DNA of 6,237 nucleotides from Ruminococcaceae bacterium UBA5396 (GCA_002410715.1 DHOG01000088.1:1-6237), one strand, 5' to 3'. Counted from the first letter of the stretch, positions 1 through 6,176 are shown. Program-made: numbers and translations. The notes: generated from the sequence alone by a model not told the origin.

Positions 1-1011
1 GTACCATTCACGGTATGTCATATCGGCAGGGACCTTATATGTTTCGCCTTTGCCGTTTCTGGCGGCACGGGTATTATCCGAGTCCAATTCATCATTTGGA
101 ATATATGGGATTGTTTTAGACCGGCAGAATGGATGCATCGGCGGCATATTAACACCTACCTTTCCTTCACTGACCGGAAAAATTTTTCCATCCATACTTC
201 GGCAGATTTCCGACGTTTTGTAATCAAGCACTGCCCGAAACTGAAAACGCTGTGTCCCGTTTTCCCGGTAAGCCAAGAGGTTGGCTTTCGATGATACCTG
301 ACTATTTTCAGTACGTATCAAGCGTCGCGCCTGATATGCGCTCATATCCATAGCTTTTTTAAGTTCTGCCGCCATTTGTCCGTTTGACGTTCCCTGAATA
401 GCTCCGCTGGAGACAATTCTGTTCAAATATCGTGCAAGCGATATACGGTGATTGCCCCATATGCGTTCGGAATAATTTTTACTTTTCCAAGCTGTGAAAG
501 ATGCCGCTTCAATTTGATTTGTGCTGATTCTGTTAAAATTATTTCCGAAGCCTAAAAACTGCTGACGGTCGAAAATAGTTTTATAGTATACTTCTTCAAA
601 ATTTTCCGTAAGGCTTTTTCCGGTTTCCTGAGAATAATTTCCGTAGAGGTTGGTTGCAAGCATATTAAGCTGCAAAATTAAAAGTTCCTCCCGGCTGACC
701 GAACGCCTGTAATACAATTTATCAAGCAGTTTTTTAGCCACGGCATCCTGCGGATATTGTTGTGTGAGGCGTTGATATTCTTTCAGTGTCATATTTAGTT
801 CTGTTCGGTCTGAGATAATTGCTTTAGCCGCCTGATAGCTGATTTTTTCCTTGTCGGCGTATTTCCGATAGTAGCCGTTTATTTTGCGCTGCATTTCATG
901 TGTACAGCGTTTAAACCAGCGGGTGACAAGCTGTGCTTTCCGCTGTGCGTACTGATATTCGCGAATGGCGTTCTCCTTTGCCCGCTCCAGCCAGTAGTCG
1001 GCATTTTCCAA
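1..1011 (-). CDS. MuF/SPP1 gp7-like phage minor head (head morphogenesis) protein, 3' end cut by window
   Basis: This is a minor capsid protein of the Phage_Mu_F / SPP1 gp7 family. Family members bind the portal and are taken into the procapsid during head assembly. I read 337 codons with no stop, running off the window at position 1. The start is a TTG directly after the portal stop (TAATTG, zero spacing), with GAGGGGG 8 nt upstream. The next in-frame ATG is codon 40 and would remove the typical N-terminal YWLERA (residues 6-11). Family marks are RTEN (233-236), LDYKTSEIC (262-270), MDGKIFPV (273-280), PPMHPFCRS (291-299) and VPADMTYREWY at the cut end. The second Cys of a CxxC is absent, and CRS replaces CRC, which is seen in many Firmicute members. 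The MuF core is therefore complete; any extra C-terminal domain, such as a toxin or ADP-ribosyltransferase, lies outside and cannot be judged. Family assignment is firm. Confidence 0.93.
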   Translation of the reverse strand, partial: MENADYWLERAKENAIREYQYAQRKAQLVTRWFKRCTHEMQRKINGYYRKYADKEKISYQAAKAIISDRTELNMTLKEYQRLTQQYPQDAVAKKLLDKLYYRRSVSREELLILQLNMLATNLYGNYSQETGKSLTENFEEVYYKTIFDRQQFLGFGNNFNRISTNQIEAASFTAWKSKNYSERIWGNHRISLARYLNRIVSSGAIQGTSNGQMAAELKKAMDMSAYQARRLIRTENSQVSSKANLLAYRENGTQRFQFRAVLDYKTSEICRSMDGKIFPVSEGKVGVNMPPMHPFCRSKTIPYIPNDELDSDNTRAARNGKGETYKVPADMTYREWY

Positions 1012-2424
1012 TTAAAAGACCCCCTCGGTGTTGCCCTCACCATCACCTGTATTTTCTTCGGCAGCCTGTTCCGCTTGTTTTTCTTTTAGTTCTTTTGCAG
1101 GGTCATCAATTTCAGGATACATGCCGATTAATGTTTTTTCCGAAAGGATGTCGCGCAAAAGATTAATTATTTGTGCCGCTTCATATGTATTAGCAACTGC
1201 TGAACGGTCAAAAGATAGTTTAACGTTGCGCCAATCATAATTGGTATTGTGCAGGGCGTTAATGTATTCTGTGATTAGCCTTACCTTTTTTGTTTCGGAA
1301 GAACGGAAATACGTTTCTTTTTCAATGCACAGCTCTTCAAGTCCAAACAGCTTATATTTAATGGCCACTCCGGAGAGATTTCCGGCAAACTCTTCATCCG
1401 TCAAATTCGGTACCTGACTTAAAAAGAAAATATCCTTGAAAGTCCGCTTTTTATGGTTTTCCGCTTTTGTGTCATTAGTATCCTTTGTAATAAATCCCGG
1501 TTTGCAGCCTTCCGGAGCGTATATTACGCGGTTTTCTTTCATTACCTTCGCGCTTTCAGATGCCGACATCTCATTGCCGTCTTCATCTTCCGCATTAAGA
1601 TCATCAATTCCTTCAAAAACCAAATAAGCGTCCGAAAAAGAATCCAAATCATTAGACGTGTCGCTGACTGCCCTGTCGTAAGTGTCAATCTGGGGAATCA
1701 CGTCCTCAAAATCGCCCTTCAGTTCCGCGTTATTCATCCTTATAATTACCGGCACGTCGGAAAAGTTATGGCTGAACTTTTCCTGCAGTTGCCACTGCCC
1801 GCCACACCGGCGCATGAAATTATAAACGTAAAGCTTCGTATAAACATCCACATATTCCACATCGTTTCCGCTGCCGTCAATGCTTGTAAGTTTATATGGC
1901 CGAAGGACCATCGTCAAAAAATTAGCCGGCGTTTGGCTAAAAACGGGGATCATTTCATTGGCCTTGTAATACTGAGTTTTAAGCTTTCCCTCAGGGTTAA
2001 TAAAAAGGAGTTCATACGAAATGCCGCGCTTGCTCATTTCTTTTGATTCCTCGAAGTGCTTGATTTTTGTCATATTGGAGTCAATAATATCATCGAGCGC
2101 TTCCTTATATGCCGTGTTGTAGTTATCGTCAGGGCTGTCGACTTCGTATTTAACGCCGTATCCCATAAAATAGGCCGTTGCGATTTTTGTAATATATTTA
2201 GCGAAGGAATGAGAAATCTTGTTGTTGGGTTTATCCGGGTCCTGCATGGTGCGGTTTTGAATTGCCGTCTCATTTTGATAGTACTTTTCAAGGATTGACA
2301 GCCTGTTCAAATTATGGCGGAACTTTTTTAGGCAATAATCTATAACTTCCGGTGTAACGTCAGTATCATCAGCCAGCTTAATTAATTTTGGACGCAAAAC
2401 TCTGTTTTCTATATCACCTGTCAC
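1012..2424 (-). CDS. Phage portal protein, SPP1 gp6-like
   Basis: This is the portal protein, the dodecameric ring at the capsid vertex through which the terminase pumps DNA and to which the tail connects. It has 470 residues, a usual length for the SPP1 gp6-like family (Phage_prot_Gp6). Typical features in order are an N-terminal helical part, NKISHSFAKYITK (68-80) followed by AYFMGYGVKYEVD (84-96), the central PQIDTYDRAVSD region (244-255) followed by DAYLVFEG (265-272), and SGVAIKYKLFGLE (351-363) in the clip/crown part. The C-terminus (445-470) is acidic and probably disordered. The start is GTG, overlapping the terminase stop (GTGA), with AGGAGG exactly 8 nt upstream. It lies between TerL and the MuF protein, the standard order. 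No frameshift or missing region is apparent. The Mu-type alternative (DUF935) does not fit these motifs. Confidence 0.95.
   Translation of the reverse strand: MTGDIENRVLRPKLIKLADDTDVTPEVIDYCLKKFRHNLNRLSILEKYYQNETAIQNRTMQDPDKPNNKISHSFAKYITKIATAYFMGYGVKYEVDSPDDNYNTAYKEALDDIIDSNMTKIKHFEESKEMSKRGISYELLFINPEGKLKTQYYKANEMIPVFSQTPANFLTMVLRPYKLTSIDGSGNDVEYVDVYTKLYVYNFMRRCGGQWQLQEKFSHNFSDVPVIIRMNNAELKGDFEDVIPQIDTYDRAVSDTSNDLDSFSDAYLVFEGIDDLNAEDEDGNEMSASESAKVMKENRVIYAPEGCKPGFITKDTNDTKAENHKKRTFKDIFFLSQVPNLTDEEFAGNLSGVAIKYKLFGLEELCIEKETYFRSSETKKVRLITEYINALHNTNYDWRNVKLSFDRSAVANTYEAAQIINLLRDILSEKTLIGMYPEIDDPAKELKEKQAEQAAEENTGDGEGNTEGVF
1020..1026 (-). promoter_or_regulatory. Ribosome binding site fixing the TTG start of the MuF gene
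   Basis: GAGGGGG on the minus strand lies 8 nt before the TTG at 1011 and inside the last codons of the portal gene. It is the reason for choosing TTG over the internal ATG at codon 40. Its place inside the portal gene implies translational coupling. Confidence 0.75.
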
Positions 2425-4181
2425 AAGCCAAACCTCCTTTTTCCGAATTTCAGGCGCTTTTTATTACCTCCGCAGGCAATGGTGCGGCAACCTTCCAATG
2501 CATCCGGGCCGTCATCGTGGTCGGCCATCGGAAAAAACTCCAATTGTTCTAACAGCCTTTTATGCTGCCGGTTAAACTTAATGTACTTGTTGTCAATATC
2601 GGGCTGAAGCGTTTCTATGCGCAGGACTTTATCGGATGTTTGCTGGACTTCACGTATAGGAAGGTATATTCCCCGCCGGGCGCTTTCTTTTGCTAATTCC
2701 GTTTTAAGAAAATATTGAAATTGGTTTGTTTCACAGCCGAACGCTTTATACTTTTTCCCATAGGCTTTTTTAATCCAAACCGCTTTACCGAGTACAGCGT
2801 CGATAATAGCGCTCGGAAGCCTCCGGTCCACGTCTGCGTCGGCCACATACATATATCCGGTACTTCTCGATTTTGCAATCGTTATAATTGCGGAAAAGTC
2901 GGATTTTTTGCTCTTGCCGAGCGACGGGTCGACAAACCCGTAAAAATTGAAGTCTTTGTCCGAGAAATTAACATCATGCGGATTGTAATAATCGAAGTTT
3001 TCTTTATTGAACAGGCAGTCTTCCGGGTCAATCGGTTCATTCTGCTCTTCCGAATTAAACGACGCAGCGCCCTCCGAAACTTTCATGAACATCAGGTCAT
3101 AATATGAAAGCTTTTCTTCCCACAAGACTTTTGTGCCTTTTAGCATTGCCTGCTTATTTTTGTTAAAAAATGCCAAAGCTTCGGCCTTACGGTTTTTATT
3201 GTTTTTATTCGTCAATATGGTTTCCCAGATATTCCACAGCGGTGAAGCGGAAAAATTTAGCACGGCTTTGTATTTAACGCTGTTGTATTCCGGGTTGTTC
3301 ATAACGTTGACCAGCAGACTGTCATAGTGAAGGACTGTGCCAATATAAACAAAATCCGTATATGTGTCGCCGCACTTGGAAACGGCTTTATAAAACCAGT
3401 TCTTAAGCTTTTCCCGTTGCTCCGGGGTTCGGACATTTTCGTCGTTTTCAATATCGTCGAGGACTATCAGGTCCGGCCTCCAGTTTTTATGTTTTAAGCC
3501 GCGAACTTTCTGTCCGGCACCCTTGGCCTGTATTTTTATTTTTGTCTTTGTAACAATAACATCTTCACGCCACACATTTCCGACAATATTGCCGAAGTCT
3601 TCGGTAATGGCCTCGTTTTCCTCCAACTCATCGCTGATTGCTTCAAGAAAGCTCGCGGCCTGAGGGTAGGTATCCGACAAAATCAAAATATAGTGCTTAT
3701 AGTGGTACAGCACTGCATGAAGATCATCTTTAAATGTAAGGTTTGTACTTTTTGCGTGGCCGCGCGGAGCCGCTACAGCGTGGTGGCAGCCGGGCTGCGC
3801 GTCAACAATTTTAGGTTGTGTGTAAGGGTTAAATCCTTTAAGAACTCCATCAGTCCAGATTTTATCCAATTCATAATGAAATTTTGGGGACGGTTTTGAA
3901 AAATAATGCGGCAAATAGGCGTTTCCGAAAAACGCAAGGTCGATTGCGCCAAGCTGTTTTCTAATGCCTGATTCCCCAACCATCGGCGCGCCGTTTTTCA
4001 TCCGCTGTGCAATAGCCTGCCGTTCCGAAGCGTGGTCGGGATATGCCGCTGTATCTAAATGTTTTAAAATCAGTTTCTTTAAATCGTTTAAATTTTCCTC
4101 ATATTTTTCCTCTTCATCATCGGTAACGGATGACATAATATCATACAGCTTATTTAATTTTTGCTTTTGTAAACTTATCAA
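2421..4181 (-). CDS. terL: Phage terminase large subunit (ATPase and nuclease)
   Basis: TerL is the packaging motor: its N-terminal ATPase drives DNA into the prohead through the portal, and its C-terminal RNase H-like nuclease cuts the concatemer or, in transposing phages, flanking host DNA. The protein has 586 residues. The Walker A-like loop is APRGHAKST (138-146) and Walker B is LIVLDDIE (238-245), with the coupling-type GT at 281-282. The nuclease part shows FVDPSLG (416-422, Asp418), GCETN (482-486, Glu484) and HDDGPDALE (555-563, Asp557/Asp560), so the acidic triad seems intact. An acidic coiled N-terminus (about 1-45) and a basic tail (574-583) flank the domains. The start is TTG at 4181 with GGAGG 8 nt upstream. 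The gene follows a 264-nt leader and overlaps the portal start by 3 nt. Whether packaging is headful or Mu-like cannot be read from the sequence. Confidence 0.96.
   Translation of the reverse strand: MISLQKQKLNKLYDIMSSVTDDEEEKYEENLNDLKKLILKHLDTAAYPDHASERQAIAQRMKNGAPMVGESGIRKQLGAIDLAFFGNAYLPHYFSKPSPKFHYELDKIWTDGVLKGFNPYTQPKIVDAQPGCHHAVAAPRGHAKSTNLTFKDDLHAVLYHYKHYILILSDTYPQAASFLEAISDELEENEAITEDFGNIVGNVWREDVIVTKTKIKIQAKGAGQKVRGLKHKNWRPDLIVLDDIENDENVRTPEQREKLKNWFYKAVSKCGDTYTDFVYIGTVLHYDSLLVNVMNNPEYNSVKYKAVLNFSASPLWNIWETILTNKNNKNRKAEALAFFNKNKQAMLKGTKVLWEEKLSYYDLMFMKVSEGAASFNSEEQNEPIDPEDCLFNKENFDYYNPHDVNFSDKDFNFYGFVDPSLGKSKKSDFSAIITIAKSRSTGYMYVADADVDRRLPSAIIDAVLGKAVWIKKAYGKKYKAFGCETNQFQYFLKTELAKESARRGIYLPIREVQQTSDKVLRIETLQPDIDNKYIKFNRQHKRLLEQLEFFPMADHDDGPDALEGCRTIACGGNKKRLKFGKRRFGL
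2433..2438 (-). promoter_or_regulatory. Ribosome binding site for the GTG start of the portal gene
   Basis: A perfect AGGAGG on the minus strand, 8 nt before the GTG at 2424 and inside the last codons of the terminase gene. It supports the GTG start and coupled translation of terminase and portal. Confidence 0.85.
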
Positions 4182-4189
4182 TTTTCTGT

Positions 4190-4194
4190 CCTCC
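4190..4194 (-). promoter_or_regulatory. Ribosome binding site for the TTG start of terL
   Basis: GGAGG on the minus strand, 8 nt before the TTG at 4181. The first in-frame ATG comes only at codon 16 and has no comparable site, so the TTG is the likely start. Confidence 0.8.
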
Positions 4195-4281
4195 GTTTCT
4201 GCCGTTTTGTGCGCCGATAGAGCGCCGTAATTTATAGCCGCGTAATTTTGCCGATAACATCTGAAAAACTTTTTTAAACAG

Positions 4282-4299
4282 TTTTAAAGGGCTTTAAAA
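4282..4299 (-). repeat. AT-rich perfect inverted repeat in the terL leader
   Basis: The 8-bp arms TTTTAAAG and CTTTAAAA are separated by CC. As RNA the stem is weak and the 2-nt loop is too tight for full pairing. As DNA it is an 18-bp dyad of operator size. No T-tract follows that would make it a good terminator. Function is unknown. Confidence 0.4.
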
Positions 4300-4300
4300 T

Positions 4301-4393
4301 CATAAGAAAAGGAACCCGTATAAAATTTAAAGCGTTTTGGATGTGCGCTGCCATCCAAACAGCGAAAAACTGTCGGGTTCCTGTAATCTTATG
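4301..4393 (-). ncRNA. 93-nt composite RNA stem with two competing or pseudoknotted inner helices
   Basis: Read on the minus strand, CATAAGA (4393-4387) pairs perfectly with TCTTATG (4307-4301). After a 4x2 internal loop, AGGAACCCG (4382-4374) pairs perfectly with CGGGTTCCT (4318-4310). Inside lie two helices: CGCTG (4364-4360) with CAGCG (4350-4346), and TTTGGATG (4359-4352) with CATCCAAA (4343-4336). They interleave, so they are either mutually exclusive or form a tight H-type pseudoknot. The 3' arm runs through CCTTTTCTT, so the 9-bp stem alone followed by this T-rich run could also act as an intrinsic terminator. Two switches are thus visible in one element. I recognise no known riboswitch class. 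A role as target of the neighbouring LoaP-like protein is inferred. Confidence 0.55.
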
Positions 4394-4396
4394 TCG

Positions 4397-4441
4397 GTCC
4401 TTCACGGTTTGGGGACGAATCAACCCAACCCGTATCCGGAC
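4397..4441 (-). ncRNA. Long imperfect hairpin just after the LoaP-like gene (candidate LoaP-binding element)
   Basis: On the minus strand ACGGGTTGGG (4433-4424) pairs with CCCAAACCGT (4413-4404), giving 9 of 10 pairs with one G-A mismatch and a 10-nt loop (4423-4414). Below an asymmetric purine-rich internal loop (GGAT against GAA), GTCC (4441-4438) pairs with GGAC (4400-4397). It begins 4 nt after the stop codon of the LoaP-like gene. It is not followed by a T-tract (CGACATAAG follows), so it is not a standard intrinsic terminator. LoaP proteins of Bacillota are known to need a small hairpin in the leader of their target operons; matching this one to that role is inference. Confidence 0.5.
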
Positions 4442-4445
4442 GTTT

Positions 4446-4934
4446 TTAAAACTCTTTTAAAATCTCAAGCGATAAATAAGTGATTTTAGGCTTTCCTAAA
4501 ATCTTGACCTCCGCTTTAGCACGCCGGCGATGCCGGTCAAGTTTCAGCAGTTTTACATTTTCTCCTATCAGCGGACCGTCCAGCACTTTATATGTTCCAT
4601 TTTTATTAAAATGGATCTTTGATGGCAAAAGCGGCTGCTCCCAACTTTCAATCCATTTTTCCTCTGTCGGTAAAAGCGGGGAAGGCCGGCTTCCAGTCCC
4701 TAATAGCCGGATAACTCCCTGTGTCCTTTTTAGGACGTAATACAATGTATCCGTGTATTCAATCCGCACAAATACGTAGCTTGGAATCACGACATAATCA
4801 CGTTCCAGCCATTTACCGCCTGACCTGAGTACCCGCCGCTCATGCGCGACAGCGGCATGGATTCCGTTACGGGTAAGTGAATCCCGTACCATATCCTCTG
4901 ATCCCGTCATGACCTGAAGAACATACCATTTCAT
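4446..4934 (-). CDS. LoaP-type NusG paralog, putative phage transcription antiterminator
   Basis: This protein of 162 residues has the two-domain build of specialised NusG paralogs. The NGN domain (about 1-100) begins MKWYVLQVMTGSED and contains PSYVFVRIEY (51-60), where NusG usually has GYVFV, and TQGVIRLLGT (71-80). The C-terminal KOW part (about 115-160) has YKVLDGPLIGE followed by a strongly basic run, DRHRRRAKAEV (133-143), and ends in LSLEIL. The short length and basic KOW fit LoaP better than housekeeping NusG. LoaP rides on elongating RNA polymerase and lets it pass terminators in long operons after recognising a leader RNA hairpin. The start is ATG with GGGGG 8 nt upstream, 3 nt after the DUF3486 stop. 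It lies between the terminase genes and is followed by a structured leader, which suggests that it controls the late head operon (inference). Confidence is high for the NusG paralog and good for the LoaP subgroup. Confidence 0.88.
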   Translation of the reverse strand: MKWYVLQVMTGSEDMVRDSLTRNGIHAAVAHERRVLRSGGKWLERDYVVIPSYVFVRIEYTDTLYYVLKRTQGVIRLLGTGSRPSPLLPTEEKWIESWEQPLLPSKIHFNKNGTYKVLDGPLIGENVKLLKLDRHRRRAKAEVKILGKPKITYLSLEILKEF

Positions 4935-4937
4935 AAG

Positions 4938-5504
4938 TTAATCCCCCGCAGATTGTTTTTCCTTTTCCTGCTTAAGGACGGTCATCACCTGTTCATACAG
5001 CTCCGGATGTTTTTTGGCCAAAATATCGGTAAGCAGTGATTGCGTGGCTTCCAGCGCGGCTTCCGTATCCGTTTTATTTTGCAGGTCTATCCGCCGCTTA
5101 TAGCCTGCGGCGCGGATCAGGCCGTTCGCCTGTTTTAGCAGCTTATCAGGTGCAATGTTCTCCCATTCTTCCGGATTGACGCTGGTAATCGCATTAAAAA
5201 CATTTTGTGATGCGACCCTCAAAATCGCTTCAGTCGAATCAAGGTTAGGATACTTATCCATTTCTTCCATCATCATTTTCATGTTTTCCTGCGACATCTT
5301 CAGCATTTCCACACTTGCAAGATACTTGCTTGCATAGCGGCAAACCGACATTTGTGACACGGATACGTTATGCTGGCTTAAATATTCGACAATTTCACGG
5401 TATGACTGGCCGCTAAGCAGCATCTGTTCAACGGTGTTTTTCAGTTCTTCAGGGAGAGCGTCTATTTTACCTGAACTTCGGTTCTTTTTTCTGCTCATTC
5501 CCAT
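4938..5504 (-). CDS. DUF3486 family protein, Mu gp27-like putative small terminase subunit
   Basis: This is a DUF3486-type protein of Mu-like phages (Mu gp27), thought to be the DNA-recognising small terminase subunit that partners TerL. It has 188 residues from the ATG at 5504. The family opening GKIDALPEELKN (12-23) is followed by a helix-turn-helix-like stretch (about 33-62) including SYREIVEYLSQ (34-44) and QMSVCRYASKYL (51-62). The rest is helical: a Met-rich segment (67-83), then a charged C-terminus of coiled-coil type (about 145-185). The upstream stop and this ATG share TGATG, so translation is coupled. A GTG 3 nt earlier (5507) or an ATG at 5498 (AAAGG about 10 nt away) are possible starts and change only one or two residues. 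The small-terminase role is known by family and position, not shown by a catalytic motif. Confidence 0.86.
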   Translation of the reverse strand: MGMSRKKNRSSGKIDALPEELKNTVEQMLLSGQSYREIVEYLSQHNVSVSQMSVCRYASKYLASVEMLKMSQENMKMMMEEMDKYPNLDSTEAILRVASQNVFNAITSVNPEEWENIAPDKLLKQANGLIRAAGYKRRIDLQNKTDTEAALEATQSLLTDILAKKHPELYEQVMTVLKQEKEKQSAGD

Positions 5505-5830
5505 CACGCCTTTACCATTTTGTCGTTGATTTCACCGCCAAGCAAACGGATGCCGTGGGCGGTAACCTTGGCTTCCAGACGGGAATAATCGGTGTCTGCA
5601 ATATCTGCGGGTTCTTTTGTTTCAATATTGCGGACTGTAATATATCCGGCTTCCGACAAAAAATTAATACAGTCCAGATATTCCGTTTCAGACATATCTG
5701 TCAATGCGTATTGAACTTCTTTTAGCTTTTCATATTTATGGCGCAAAATGTTAATAGTCCGAAGAACTTTTCCGTTATTTTCAATAAACTGCCCGGCCCG
5801 CATCTTTCTAAGCATTTCCTCTTTATCCAC
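5504..5830 (-). CDS. Small winged-helix-like phage protein of the Mu-type cassette (function unknown)
   Basis: This 108-residue protein has no catalytic motif. The first half (1-48) is helical and charged. The second half looks like a winged helix: EYLDCINFLSEAGYITVR (50-67) as recognition helix and strand, a linker rich in D/E, then AKVTAHGIRLLGGEIND (87-103) as the closing strand and helix. It fits, by size and place, the small protein usually found between DUF2730 and DUF3486 genes in Mu-like phages (the VpaChn25_0724 group, position of Mu gp26); I assign it by context and general pattern only. The start is GTG with AGGAGG exactly 8 nt upstream. It overlaps the end of the upstream gene by 8 nt and shares TGATG with the downstream one, so all three are translated as a unit. 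DNA binding is possible but unproven. Confidence 0.78.
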   Translation of the reverse strand: MDKEEMLRKMRAGQFIENNGKVLRTINILRHKYEKLKEVQYALTDMSETEYLDCINFLSEAGYITVRNIETKEPADIADTDYSRLEAKVTAHGIRLLGGEINDKMVKA

Positions 5831-6158
5831 GGTTTGCCCCTCCTTTGTTCATTTGATAAATCATATCGTAGATACGGTCAAGCTTTTGGTCGGTGGCTGC
5901 TTGAGTTCGGTAAAAATCGTCCTTAAAAAGACATTTTTCTTTTAGCTCTCCCATATCTGCCGTAAGTTGTTTAATATCGTCACGCGATTGATCTTTATAT
6001 GCCTTAAAGTCGTCCTGAGTGACGTAAGTCTGTTTAATTTGCTGTATGTCTTTGTCATGCTCATCCGTCTTTGATACTGTCCGCTTTAAAAAATAGCCGA
6101 TTACCGCTATAGCAATAGTAACAAGCGTCGTGATAATCCACCAGACTTCCGCACTCAT
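5823..6158 (-). CDS. DUF2730/Mu gp25-like small membrane-anchored coiled-coil protein
   Basis: This 111-residue protein has one N-terminal membrane segment (about 5-24, VWWIITTLVTIAIAVIGYFL), a basic stop (KR, 25-26), and then a long charged helix or coiled coil to about residue 103. This is the layout of the DUF2730/Mu gp25 group that opens the Mu-like terminase cassette; its function is unknown. Two similar blocks, YVTQDDFKAY (45-54) and CLFKDDFYRT (76-85), suggest an internal duplication. I chose the ATG at 6158 because GGAGG lies 7 nt upstream. An ATG at 6176 would add MLGGLN but has no ribosome site and begins at the terminator T-tract. The 3' end overlaps the next gene by 8 nt. An XhlA-like holin-associated role is a possible alternative, since those proteins are also short and coiled, but their membrane segment is C-terminal. 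Confidence 0.8.
   Translation of the reverse strand: MSAEVWWIITTLVTIAIAVIGYFLKRTVSKTDEHDKDIQQIKQTYVTQDDFKAYKDQSRDDIKQLTADMGELKEKCLFKDDFYRTQAATDQKLDRIYDMIYQMNKGGANRG
5839..5844 (-). promoter_or_regulatory. Ribosome binding site for the GTG start of the winged-helix-like gene
   Basis: AGGAGG on the minus strand, 8 nt before the GTG at 5830. It lies within the last codons of the DUF2730-like gene and decides the GTG start, since the next ATG is codon 6 and would be too far away. Confidence 0.8.
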
Positions 6159-6165
6159 ATTCAGT

Positions 6166-6170
6166 CCTCC
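6166..6170 (-). promoter_or_regulatory. Ribosome binding site deciding the ATG at 6158
   Basis: GGAGG on the minus strand, 7 nt before the ATG at 6158. It lies inside the longer reading frame that starts at 6176, so it argues against that earlier ATG. Confidence 0.75.
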
Positions 6171-6176
6171 GAGCAT

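Larger units (their letters stand above)
4182..4445 (-). promoter_or_regulatory. 264-nt structured leader between the LoaP-like gene and terL
   Basis: This is the only gap of note in an otherwise gapless operon. It holds, in transcription order, a 45-nt hairpin (4441-4397), a 93-nt composite stem (4393-4301), an AT-rich dyad (4299-4282), about 85 nt of mostly AT-rich sequence without clear structure, and the terL ribosome binding site. I found no good -35/-10 pair: TATGAT at 4304-4299 and TATAAA at 4236-4231 lack a matching -35 at 16-18 nt. The placement directly after a LoaP-type antiterminator gene and directly before the head operon suggests a transcription-elongation control region (inference). 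Confidence 0.6.

Noticed and set aside
1453..2046. 197-codon open frame on the plus strand opposite the portal gene
   Set aside because: It lies wholly opposite a clear portal gene, its product has no recognisable domain, and it is probably an effect of codon composition. The other plus-strand frames are rejected for the same reason.
4153..4260. Short minus-strand frame of 35 codons starting ATG at 4260, rich in Lys and Arg, running into terL in another frame
   Set aside because: It has no ribosome binding site, no recognisable family, and it overlaps the terL ribosome site and start.
4231..4304. Promoter-like TATGAT (4304-4299) and TATAAA (4236-4231) on the minus strand
   Set aside because: Neither has a -35 resembling TTGACA at 16-18 nt, and such hexamers are common in AT-rich sequence.
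5504..5830. Calling the 108-residue protein a transcription regulator
   Set aside because: The winged-helix look is from pattern only; small phage structural or packaging proteins can share this fold, so the function is left unknown.
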